Positions 1 to 5,687 of a stretch of 6,011 nt of DNA are shown here, piece after piece. A program made the translations under genes and the position numbers. This DNA is from Clostridia bacterium (lineage in GTDB: Bacteria; Bacillota; Clostridia; Christensenellales; CAG-917): NCBI GenBank assembly GCA_900769205.1, contig CAAGFS010000103.1, forward strand, positions 1 through 6,011. Reading direction: 5' to 3'. Below the pieces are notes generated by a model, which saw only the letters and a program-made list of their open reading frames with translations, did not search any database and had not been told where the DNA came from. Positions within the stretch are counted from its first letter, which is position 1, and each line of letters begins with the position of its first letter.

Positions 1-6
1 AAAAGC

Positions 7-34
7 AAAAACCCTACTGTTTAGTAGGGTTTTT
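7..34 (-). terminator. Intrinsic terminator downstream of tRNA-Ser
   Basis: The arms 7-18 and 23-34 are perfectly complementary (12 bp; GC core ACCCTACT / AGTAGGGT) around a 4-nt GTTT loop. Both outer ends are A/T runs, so the hairpin is followed by a T run on either strand and can act in both directions. On the minus strand it lies about 40 nt beyond the tRNA 3' end, so it most likely ends the tRNA transcript. It may also end a plus-strand gene lying off the left edge, which cannot be seen. Confidence 0.85.
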
Positions 35-74
35 GTCTTTCTTCTACCATAAATGTATGGTTTTAGAAACCTAT

Positions 75-166
75 TGGCGGAGAAGCAGGGATTTGAACCC
101 TGGCTACGATTCACTCGTACTACTCCCTTAGCAGGGGAGCCCCTTCGGCCTCTTGGGTACTTCTCC
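75..166 (-). tRNA. tRNA-Ser, anticodon GCT (reads AGC/AGU)
   Basis: Read on the minus strand, the sequence folds as a complete class II tRNA. The acceptor arm GGAGAAG (166-160) pairs with CTTCTCC (85-79), followed by discriminator G and an encoded CCA (77-75). The D arm has CCC/GGG pairing. The anticodon arm is CTCCC / GGGAG around the loop CTGCTAA, which puts GCT at positions 34-36. A long variable arm of the kind typical for tRNA-Ser precedes the T arm CAGGG-TTCAAAT-CCCTG. Serine identity rests on the anticodon and agrees with the long variable arm. The gene has its own promoter (247-219) and terminator (7-34), so it seems to be a single-gene transcription unit with a 5' leader of roughly 45 nt to be removed by RNase P. 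Confidence 0.97.
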
Positions 167-218
167 AGACGTCGGACGTGCGATGCACAAAATGCAAAAT
201 GCGATTGTCAGCCTGCTT

Positions 219-247
219 ATAATAGCATAGCACGCGGGCGATGTCAA
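219..247 (-). promoter_or_regulatory. Promoter of tRNA-Ser
   Basis: On the minus strand there is a consensus -35 box TTGACA (247-242), a 17-bp spacer, and a -10 box TATTAT (224-219) preceded by TGC, giving an extended -10. This is close to an ideal housekeeping sigma factor promoter, as expected for a stable RNA gene. Transcription would start near 212. Confidence 0.88.
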
Positions 248-249
248 TA

Positions 250-655
250 ATTTTGAAAAGGTTGGGGTTCAAAGTGCCCAAAATTGCCGACGTGTACGCC
301 TTCTTTTTGGGTGCGTGGCACTTGGCGCGAGAGCGGGATTTGCCTAAAGGAGCGTTTTCGGTCGATACGGCATAATCGCGCAAACAAAACGGAATAATGG
401 CAGAATAACCGTTTCGTTTAGGTTGTTCCGTTGACGTTTCAAGCGAAAAATGCGGAAAGGGCTTGCGTTTTTTCGTAAGGTATTTTTTTGAGCGTGTTTT
501 TGAGCGTGTCGCGAAGGGGTTTTACGCTGTTGCGGGCGGTGCAAAAGGGCGAATGGCACCATTGCAAGCGCAAAAGGGAAGGGCTGTCGTGGCAAAAGCC
601 GATTGCAAAACATATGTTAAATAAATAAAAAAATATCAATATTTTTTGCAAGTTG
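250..655. other. Divergent intergenic region, no supported gene
   Basis: These roughly 400 bases lie between the divergent promoters of tRNA-Ser and the oxaloacetate decarboxylase operon. Open frames of up to about 90 codons exist on the minus strand. They lack a clear Shine-Dalgarno site, have low-complexity basic translations and resemble no family I recognise. One of them runs through the tRNA promoter and into the tRNA gene. Visible structure is limited to a 12-nt tandem duplication (485-508), a 6-bp inverted repeat AAACGG/CCGTTT (387-392 / 409-414), a repeated GCAAAAGGG (541-549 and 570-578), and an A/T palindrome just upstream of the operon promoter (628-647). A small RNA or a decayed gene cannot be excluded, but nothing positive supports either. 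Confidence 0.6.
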
Positions 656-684
656 TTGTGATTGACAATTTTATTTGTTATAAT
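656..684 (+). promoter_or_regulatory. Promoter of the oad operon (extended -10)
   Basis: A perfect -10 TATAAT (679-684) is preceded by TGT (676-678), forming an extended -10 motif. The properly spaced -35 is TTGTGA (656-661), 17 bp upstream and 4/6 to consensus. A perfect TTGACA also occurs at 662-667, but it is only 11 bp from the TATAAT; its own 17-bp partner is the weaker CAAAAT (685-690). Transcription is expected to start near 691, leaving a leader of only about 23 nt with no room for a riboswitch. The A/T-rich DNA just upstream (about 620-650) could act as an UP element. Confidence 0.8.
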
Positions 685-713
685 CAAAATGAATCAATTT
701 TTGGAGGACAGCA

Positions 714-2111
714 ATGGGAAAAGAATTGACCAAAAAAGTTCTTTTTACCGAAACGGTTTTGCGCGACGCGAATCAGTCTTTGATAGCGACTCGCCTGCCG
801 TATTCGAAGTTTGCCGACATCCTTCCGACCATGGACAAAGCGGGGTATTATTCCGTGGAGTGCTGGGGCGGAGCGGTGTTCGACGTATGTTTGAGATACC
901 TGGACGAAGATCCGTGGCAACGTTTGAGAAATATGCGCAAGGCGATGCCAAACACGAAGTTGCAGATGTTGTTGCGCGGGCAGAATCTTTTGGGATACAA
1001 GCACTATCCCGACGAGATTGTGAAGATGTTCGTTGAAAAATCCGTTGACAACGGTATTGACGTCATCCGCATATTCGACGCGCTCAACGACGTGCGCAAT
1101 CTCGAAACCGCGACGAAGACCGCGATAAAGTGCGGGGCGACCGTTTCTGGCGCAATAAGCTACACTCAAAGCCCCGTGCACACGCTCGAAGCGTTTGCAA
1201 AACTTGCAAAACAACTTGAAGAAATGGGCGTATCCACCGTCTGCGTGAAGGATATGGCGGGCACGATGACTCCGTTTGAAGCCTACGAGCTTATCGGCGC
1301 GATAAAGAACGAAGTGAAAATCCCCGTCGTGTTGCACACTCACTGCACCACGGGCATGGCGTATATGACCTATATGAAGGCAATCGAAGCGGGCGTTGAC
1401 GTCATTGACACCGCAACGTCCTGTTTCAGTGGCGGAACGAGCCAACCTGCGACGGAAACCATCAACATCGCGCTCAAACAACTCGGCTATGAAACGGGGC
1501 TTGACGACGACGTGCTCAAACAAGTCAACGACTATTTCAAGCCCATCCGCGACGGATATATCAAGGACGGCACGCTCAATCCCAAGATGTTGACGACCGA
1601 CACCGACGCACTCACATACAAAGTGCCGGGCGGAATGCTTTCCAACCTCGTGTCCCAGCTCAAAGCGCAAAACGCGATGGACAAGTTCGAGCAAGTGCTT
1701 GTCGAAACGCCCAAGGTGAGAGCGGATCTCGGCTATCCGCCGCTCGTCACGCCCATGAGCCAGATGGTCGGCGTTCAGGCGACCAACAACGTGCTTGCGG
1801 GAGAGAGATACAAAAACATCTCAAAGGAAGTGAAGGCATACTGCCGCGGTGAATACGGCACGTCGCCCGCTCCCATCGATCCCGAAGTTATGAGCAAAGT
1901 TCTCGGTGACGAGAAGCCGATCGAGGGCAGATACGCCGACACGCTCGAACCCGTCTTTGAAAAGACCAAGGCGGAGCTTGGCGACACGGCAAAATGCGAT
2001 GAAGACGTGCTTTCCTACGTGCTGTTCCCGCAAGTTGCGGAAAAGTATTTTGCGGCGCGCAAGGCAAAGGAAGAAAAGGTCGTCAAATACACCATCGCAC
2101 CCATTGAATGA
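714..2111 (+). CDS. oadA: Oxaloacetate decarboxylase alpha subunit (carboxyltransferase), without biotin domain
   Basis: This cytoplasmic subunit transfers the carboxyl group of oxaloacetate to carrier-bound biotin, releasing pyruvate. The 465-residue product has an HMGL-like TIM barrel (about residues 6-270) followed by the conserved carboxylase domain of the pyruvate carboxylase/OadA family (about 285-465). Expected active-site residues are present: Asp18 in TETVLRDANQS, the carboxylatable Lys179 in CVKDMAGTMTP, and the metal ligands His208 and His210 in LHTHCTTGMA. The motif LRGQNLLGYKHY is also intact. Fused OadA proteins run to roughly 590 residues because they end in a biotinyl domain; that domain is missing here and is encoded two genes downstream. 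The start is set by GGAGG at 703-707, 6 nt before ATG. It is the first gene of the operon. The same architecture occurs in pyruvate carboxylase subunit B and transcarboxylase 5S, but the adjacent beta and gamma pump subunits favour oxaloacetate decarboxylase, and no biotin carboxylase gene is seen. Confidence 0.93.
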   Translation: MGKELTKKVLFTETVLRDANQSLIATRLPYSKFADILPTMDKAGYYSVECWGGAVFDVCLRYLDEDPWQRLRNMRKAMPNTKLQMLLRGQNLLGYKHYPDEIVKMFVEKSVDNGIDVIRIFDALNDVRNLETATKTAIKCGATVSGAISYTQSPVHTLEAFAKLAKQLEEMGVSTVCVKDMAGTMTPFEAYELIGAIKNEVKIPVVLHTHCTTGMAYMTYMKAIEAGVDVIDTATSCFSGGTSQPATETINIALKQLGYETGLDDDVLKQVNDYFKPIRDGYIKDGTLNPKMLTTDTDALTYKVPGGMLSNLVSQLKAQNAMDKFEQVLVETPKVRADLGYPPLVTPMSQMVGVQATNNVLAGERYKNISKEVKAYCRGEYGTSPAPIDPEVMSKVLGDEKPIEGRYADTLEPVFEKTKAELGDTAKCDEDVLSYVLFPQVAEKYFAARKAKEEKVVKYTIAPIE

Positions 2112-2112
2112 C

Positions 2113-2117
2113 AGGAG
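2113..2117 (+). promoter_or_regulatory. Ribosome binding site that fixes the oadG start
   Basis: AGGAG lies 5 nt before the ATG at 2123, just after the oadA stop codon (2109-2111). An in-frame ATG at 2108 overlaps that stop as ATGA, but this site lies downstream of it, so 2123 is the better start. Confidence 0.75.
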
Positions 2118-2122
2118 TGGTT

Positions 2123-2569
2123 ATGAATGCTACTATTTTATTAAGCGGTATTCTGGACAGAAACGCACCGTTGAAAGTGGTTGACGCGCTTCTGCTTGCG
2201 CTTATCGGGATATGTATAGTGTTTTGTGTGCTCATCCTTCTCATGCTTCTCGTGCAGATCGAAGGCATGATATTTGAAAAGAGCGACAAACTCAGACAAA
2301 AGCATCCCGAATGGGCGCAGAAAGTGCTTGACGTCAAACAAAAGATGGCGTTCTGGAAGAAGAATAAAAAAGAAGAAAACGGCGCAACCGAGCAAAAAGA
2401 AGACGCTCCGCTTGCAAACGGCACTTGCGGAGAGCTCAGGCTTGTCAACACAGACGAGCGTGACGCCGCAATGATTATGGCAATCGTTGCCGAAGCAACG
2501 CAAACTCCGCTCAACGAGTTGCGTTTCAAATCCATAAAACGCGTGGACGCGGAAGGAGAACAAAAATGA
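2123..2569 (+). CDS. oadG: Sodium pump decarboxylase gamma subunit (OadG family)
   Basis: This is a small membrane subunit that in characterised pumps anchors the alpha subunit to the beta subunit and helps assembly. The 148-residue product has one N-terminal membrane segment (about 22-44, LLALIGICIVFCVLILL). That segment resembles the GMGIVF-type helix of OadG proteins. A charged, Lys/Glu-rich cytoplasmic stretch (about 50-95) follows. The last block (about 103-140) contains ELRLVNTDERDAAMIMAIVAE (two pieces: ELRLVNTDER, DAAMIMAIVAE) and PLNELRFKSIKR, a tail I associate with OadG-like proteins of Clostridia. The product is longer than the roughly 80-residue enterobacterial gamma subunit, and it lacks the C-terminal His cluster reported to bind zinc there (only His61 is present). 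It sits directly between oadA and the biotin carrier gene and overlaps the latter by 4 nt (ATGA). The family call is firm from context and helix; the function of the tail is unknown. Confidence 0.85.
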   Translation: MNATILLSGILDRNAPLKVVDALLLALIGICIVFCVLILLMLLVQIEGMIFEKSDKLRQKHPEWAQKVLDVKQKMAFWKKNKKEENGATEQKEDAPLANGTCGELRLVNTDERDAAMIMAIVAEATQTPLNELRFKSIKRVDAEGEQK

Positions 2570-2967
2570 TTTACAAAGTGACTCTCAACGGCAAAATATA
2601 CGAAGTTGAAGTTGAAAAAGGAGAAGCAGTCATTCAGGCGGAATACGAAGCCGCACTCCCGAGTGCAACTCCCGCTTCGGCTCCCGCACCGACGTCTGCG
2701 CCGAGCGCGGCACCTGCTGCTCCGGCAAGCGCACCCGCACCCGCAAGCGCGGGCGCAAACACCGTGGTCGCGCCTATGCCCGGCAATATCAACGCGGTGA
2801 AGGTGACGAGCGGTCAACAAGTCAAAAAAGGCGACGTTCTCGTCGTGCTCGAAGCAATGAAGATGGAAAACGACATTTTCGCCGAGAAAGACGGCAAAAT
2901 CGGACAGGTGTTCGTGCAAAAAGGCGCAACCGTCCAGACGGGTTCTCCGCTTGTTGAACTTCTGTAA
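2566..2967 (+). CDS. Biotin carboxyl carrier protein of the decarboxylase pump
   Basis: This is the mobile biotin-bearing arm that shuttles CO2 as carboxybiotin from OadA to OadB. The 133-residue product has a short beta-forming N-terminus (1-28), an Ala/Pro/Ser-rich flexible linker (about 29-65), and a biotinyl domain (about 66-133). The domain carries the canonical biotinylation motif EAMKM, with Lys99 as the modified residue 34 residues from the C-terminus, and the upstream APMPG turn. Both are typical of the GcdC/MmdC/OadA biotin domain. A strong AAGGAG (2553-2558) precedes the ATG, and the start overlaps the gamma stop codon as ATGA, implying translational coupling. It supplies the domain that OadA lacks, comparable to the separate OadD of Enterococcus, the 1.3S subunit of transcarboxylase and MmdC. 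No biotin ligase gene is in the window, so biotinylation depends on an enzyme encoded elsewhere. Confidence 0.93.
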   Translation: MIYKVTLNGKIYEVEVEKGEAVIQAEYEAALPSATPASAPAPTSAPSAAPAAPASAPAPASAGANTVVAPMPGNINAVKVTSGQQVKKGDVLVVLEAMKMENDIFAEKDGKIGQVFVQKGATVQTGSPLVELL

Positions 2968-2979
2968 GGAGCGCATCTT

Positions 2980-4182
2980 ATGAACGTCGGCGAAATATTG
3001 AAAAATCTGTGGAACAACAGCGGTTATCATCTTTTCGGCGAAGACGGCGGTTGGCAGTCTTTGGTGATGATAATCATCGCGCTGTTCTTCCTATATCTCG
3101 GCATCAAAAAGAAGTTTGAGCCGTTGCTTTTGGTGGGCATTGCGTTTGGTATGCTTCTCACCAATCTCCCAGCGCTTTCGGGCGACAAAATCTTTCACCC
3201 GGACTGGTGGACGGGGGACGCGGCGGTTGCAAGTGGCGTTGATTATCTCAACGTTCTGCAACACGGCGGACTGCTCGACATATTGTACATCGGCGTCAAG
3301 ACGGGCGTTTATCCCTGCCTGATATTTATGGGCGTCGGCGCAATGACGGACTTCGGTCCAATGCTTTCAAGACCCAGTTCGCTCATTCTCGGTGCGGCTG
3401 CGCAAGGCGGAATATATCTCGTGCTTATTCTCGCTGCGGCTATGGGATTTACGGGCGGAGAAGCCGCGTCAATCTCAATCATCGCAGGCGCAGACGGCCC
3501 GACGGCGATATTCCTTACAAAGTCGCTCGCACCCCATCTGCTTGCTCCTATCGCGGTGGCGGCGTATTCCTATATGGCGCTCATCCCCCTTCTGCAACCC
3601 CCGTTTATGAAACTGCTCACCACAAAGAAAGAGCGTATGACGGTTATGCAGGCAACCCGCAAAGTCAGCAAAAAGGAAAAGGTCATTTTCCCAATTCTCG
3701 TGACGATAGTGGTCGTGTTGCTTCTCCCGTCCGTTGCGCCCCTTCTCGGCAGTCTTATGTTCGGCAATCTTTTGAGAGAATGCGGAGTCACCGAGCGTCT
3801 TAGCGACACGGCGCAAAATGCGCTTATGAACATCGTCACCCTGTTCCTCGGAATATCTGTTGGCGCAACGGCAGTCGGCGCAACCTTCCTTACAACGAAG
3901 ACGTTGCTCATCGTCGTTCTCGGTCTTTCGGGCTTCGTGCTTGCAACGATATGCGGACTTCTCATCGGCAAACTCCTTTACGTTTTGTCGAAGGGCAAAA
4001 TCAATCCGCTCATCGGTTCGGCAGGCGTGTCCGCGGTGCCTATGGCGGCGCGCGTTGCAAACACCGTCGGATTGCAATACAACAAAGGCAACTATCTTCT
4101 CATGCACGCCATGGGACCGAACGTTGCAGGCGTCATAGGATCGGCGGTTGCGGCAGGATTCCTGCTTGCAGTCTTCGGATAA
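2980..4182 (+). CDS. oadB: Oxaloacetate decarboxylase beta subunit (Na+-pumping carboxybiotin decarboxylase)
   Basis: This integral membrane subunit decarboxylates carboxybiotin and couples the reaction to Na+ export. The 400-residue product is strongly hydrophobic throughout, with roughly nine or more membrane segments. Family signatures are intact: GVGAMTDFGPML, IAGADGPTAIFLTK, NPLIGSAGVSAVPMAARV, and NYLLMHAMGPNVAGVIGS near the C-terminus. Residues shown by mutagenesis to matter in Klebsiella OadB (Asp203, Tyr229, Asn373, Gly377, Ser382, Arg389, as I recall them) all fall at a constant offset of 31 here: Asp172, Tyr198, Asn342, Gly346, Ser351 and Arg358. The Na+/proton pathway therefore looks complete and the length difference lies at the N-terminus. 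The start has AAGGAG (2966-2971) 8 nt upstream, overlapping the stop codon of the biotin carrier gene. It is the last gene of the operon and is followed by a terminator. Beta subunits of methylmalonyl-CoA and glutaconyl-CoA decarboxylases are close relatives; the alpha subunit in this operon points to oxaloacetate. Confidence 0.95.
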   Translation: MNVGEILKNLWNNSGYHLFGEDGGWQSLVMIIIALFFLYLGIKKKFEPLLLVGIAFGMLLTNLPALSGDKIFHPDWWTGDAAVASGVDYLNVLQHGGLLDILYIGVKTGVYPCLIFMGVGAMTDFGPMLSRPSSLILGAAAQGGIYLVLILAAAMGFTGGEAASISIIAGADGPTAIFLTKSLAPHLLAPIAVAAYSYMALIPLLQPPFMKLLTTKKERMTVMQATRKVSKKEKVIFPILVTIVVVLLLPSVAPLLGSLMFGNLLRECGVTERLSDTAQNALMNIVTLFLGISVGATAVGATFLTTKTLLIVVLGLSGFVLATICGLLIGKLLYVLSKGKINPLIGSAGVSAVPMAARVANTVGLQYNKGNYLLMHAMGPNVAGVIGSAVAAGFLLAVFG

Positions 4183-4200
4183 AAAGCACGCTATAGAGTG

Positions 4201-4244
4201 AACAACAAAAAAGCACGGTCTGAAAACCGTGCTTTTTTGTTGTT
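4201..4244 (+). terminator. Bidirectional terminator ending the oad operon
   Basis: There is a perfect 19-bp stem (4201-4219 with 4226-4244) around a 6-nt loop. The GC core GCACGGT/ACCGTGC is flanked by six A and six T bases. It begins 18 nt after the oadB stop codon. The A run on one side and the T run on the other let it work on both strands, so it may also stop read-through from the converging aminopeptidase gene. Confidence 0.93.
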
Positions 4245-4331
4245 GGTATTCGTTTCTCACTCAATCGAAGACGGAACACGAGCCGCAACGGCGGCGAGCA
4301 AGTCGAACACCGAGCTTGACGTTTTGTACGA

Positions 4332-4365
4332 GAATGCGTGGCATTCTGTTGCGTAGCGCCACGCA
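4332..4365. repeat. Overlapping alternative inverted repeats
   Basis: Two mutually exclusive hairpins share bases. GAATGC (4332-4337) pairs with GCATTC (4341-4346) around GTG. Alternatively TGCGTGGC (4335-4342) pairs with GCCACGCA (4358-4365) around a 15-nt loop. No function is assigned. Confidence 0.6.
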
Positions 4366-4415
4366 GGCGAAGTGGCATAATGAGAGAACGACACTTATCT
4401 ATGCGAGCGTTGAGT

Positions 4416-4487
4416 GTGTCCCCCTGCTACGCAGGCGCCGTGGGTTCCCTCGCGAACGCGAAGGGGGAACGGCGATAGGGGAAACAC
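4416..4487. repeat. Branched palindromic element (REP/MITE-like structure)
   Basis: An outer stem GTGTCCCC (4416-4423) pairs with GGGG-aa-ACAC (4478-4487). It encloses a small hairpin CTGC-TAC-GCAG (4424-4434) and a long interrupted hairpin. The long hairpin pairs CGCC (4436-4439) with GGCG (4471-4474), GTTCCC (4444-4449) with GGGAAC (4465-4470), and TCGC (4450-4453) with GCGA (4458-4461), capped by GAAC. The result is a three-way junction. It has no coding content and no flanking target-site duplication that I could identify. It resembles dispersed extragenic palindromes, but a single copy in this window cannot show that it is repeated in the genome. Confidence 0.5.
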
Positions 4488-4514
4488 GTGAGGAAGGGGG
4501 AAAGTTGAAATTAA

Positions 4515-4536
4515 ATTGTTTTTTTTCTCAAACAAT
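4515..4536 (-). terminator. Possible weak terminator after the aminopeptidase gene
   Basis: Just past the stop codon on the minus strand, ATTGTTT (4536-4530) can pair with AAACAAT (4521-4515), followed by TTTAATTT. The 7-bp stem has only one G-C pair, so it is marginal. The bidirectional terminator at 4201-4244 may be the real end point. Confidence 0.25.
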
Positions 4537-4539
4537 CTT

Positions 4540-5658
4540 TCAGCGCAGATTTTCGGGGTTGAGACCGAAAAGCTCGGGAAGGACAAATCTGCCGTCTTTT
4601 CTTATCAGCACGTCGTCAAACCAAATCTCTCCGCCACCGAACTCTTTGTTCTGGCAAAGCACCAGATCCCAGTGGACCGCACTCTTGTTGCCGTTTGGCG
4701 CGTCGTCGTAGCAACAACCGGGTGTGAAGTGGAAAGATCCGCTTATCTTTTCGTCAAACAGGATGTCGCCGATTGCCTGTGTGACGTATGGGTTGACACC
4801 GATGGCAAACTCGCCCACGTATCTTGCGCCTTCGTCGGTGTCGAATATGGCGTTTGCTTTTTCCGAGTTGTTGGCGGTTGCCTTGACGATTTTGCCGTCT
4901 TTGAACTCGAGCCGCACGTTTTCAAAGCGGAAACCGTTTTCTATTGACGGGACGTTGTAGCTGATCACGCCGTTGACGCTGTCGCGCACGGGAGCGGTAT
5001 AGACTTCGCCGTCGGGGATGTTGCATTGTCCGTCGCATTTGATTGCGGGGATGCCCTTTATGGAGAACGTCAGATCGGTATCTTTTGCCACAACGCGCAC
5101 TTTATCCGTCTTATTCATCAGTTCAACCAGTGGATCCATCGCTTTGCTCATCTTTTGATAGTCAAGACAGCACACGTTGAAGAAGTAGTCTTCAAAGGCT
5201 TCCGTGCTCATTCCTGCAAGTTGGCTCATGCCTTCGGTGGGATAGCGCAATATCACCCAACGCGTCTTTGCCACGCGCCTTTCGCTGTGCACGGGGATGC
5301 CGTATCTTTTGTCGTATTCCTGCATAATGCTCTCGGGCACGTCGGAGAGTTCGTAGCTGTTGTTGCCGCCGCGTATGCCGATATAGCAGTCCATTTTGTC
5401 CATAAAGTCGGCGTCGCGTTTTGCCCATATATCCAGCATTTCGTTGGTTGCACCCATAAGCAATTCGCGTTGCAATCTCTTGTCGATGACGTTGACAAAG
5501 GGAATACCGCCGTTTTTGTACACTTCGCGGATGATGCAGGCGGGCAGTTGCTCGTCGCAACCGATGGCGTCAATCCACACTTTGTCGCCTTTGCCGACGT
5601 GGATCGAGTAGTTGACAAGATTGTGAGCAAGTTTTTGTTGTCTTGGATCAAGTATCAT
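4540..5658 (-). CDS. M29-family metallo-aminopeptidase
   Basis: This is a predicted cytoplasmic exopeptidase that removes N-terminal residues from peptides using a two-metal site, likely in peptide turnover. The 372-residue product has the M29 (AmpS/AmpT/aminopeptidase II) ligand set. Glu218 lies in NIPDGEVYTAPV, Glu283 in VGEFAIGVNP, and His310 with Tyr317 in SGSFHFTPGCCY. His329 and Asp331 lie in SAVHWDLV. Most spacings match the ligands I recall for the Thermus enzyme (Glu250, Glu316, His345, Tyr352, His376, Asp378). The exception is the Tyr-to-His loop, which is 12 residues here against about 24. Usual family length is about 400-410, so this is a compact member with a shortened N-terminal region and loop. 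No signal peptide is seen. The start is supported by AAAGGTGA 3 nt upstream of ATG and by a promoter at 5715-5688. It is a single-gene unit converging on the oad operon. The family is firm; substrate preference cannot be read from sequence. Confidence 0.92.
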   Translation of the reverse strand: MILDPRQQKLAHNLVNYSIHVGKGDKVWIDAIGCDEQLPACIIREVYKNGGIPFVNVIDKRLQRELLMGATNEMLDIWAKRDADFMDKMDCYIGIRGGNNSYELSDVPESIMQEYDKRYGIPVHSERRVAKTRWVILRYPTEGMSQLAGMSTEAFEDYFFNVCCLDYQKMSKAMDPLVELMNKTDKVRVVAKDTDLTFSIKGIPAIKCDGQCNIPDGEVYTAPVRDSVNGVISYNVPSIENGFRFENVRLEFKDGKIVKATANNSEKANAIFDTDEGARYVGEFAIGVNPYVTQAIGDILFDEKISGSFHFTPGCCYDDAPNGNKSAVHWDLVLCQNKEFGGGEIWFDDVLIRKDGRFVLPELFGLNPENLR

Positions 5659-5687
5659 AATTCACCTTTCAAATATTCGTTGACACT

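Larger units (their letters stand above)
4245..4539. other. Convergent intergenic region with nested inverted repeats
   Basis: This stretch between the oad terminator and the 3' end of the aminopeptidase gene has no supported coding region. A plus-strand open frame crosses it but runs on antisense into the aminopeptidase gene and has a low-complexity Arg/Pro-rich translation. The left part (4245-4330) shows nothing clear. The part at 4332-4487 is dense in hairpins, and the right part (about 4490-4526) turns purine-rich, then A/T-rich. Confidence 0.7.

Noticed and set aside
120..613. Two minus-strand open frames of 87 and 89 codons in the divergent gap
   Set aside because: One overlaps the tRNA gene and its promoter. 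Neither has a convincing ribosome binding site or recognisable similarity, and both are basic and low in complexity.
656..668. Rex-type redox operator at TTGTGATTGACAA
   Set aside because: The half-sites TTGTGA and TGACAA are too close (13 bases in total instead of the usual 18-base TTGTGAn6TCACAA-type site) and not properly symmetric.
684..1694. A 336-codon minus-strand open frame
   Set aside because: It lies antisense to oadA, whose active-site residues are all intact. The translation is rich in His, Arg and Val as expected for a shadow frame, and no ribosome binding site is evident.
2108..2125. ATG at 2108 as the start of the gamma subunit
   Set aside because: The Shine-Dalgarno sequence AGGAG (2113-2117) lies downstream of it and is well spaced for the ATG at 2123. 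Starting at 2108 would add only five residues.
2083..3030. A 315-codon minus-strand open frame
   Set aside because: It runs antisense across three well-supported operon genes and has Cys/Arg/Ser-rich low-complexity runs opposite the Ala/Pro linker of the biotin carrier.
3475..4260. A 261-codon minus-strand open frame
   Set aside because: It is antisense to oadB and begins on the far side of the terminator hairpin. Its charged, His/Arg/Cys-rich translation mirrors a hydrophobic gene.
4229..4711. A 160-codon plus-strand open frame through the convergent gap
   Set aside because: It starts inside the terminator hairpin, crosses the palindromic element and ends antisense to the aminopeptidase gene. 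The translation is Arg/Thr/Ser-rich without a recognisable family.
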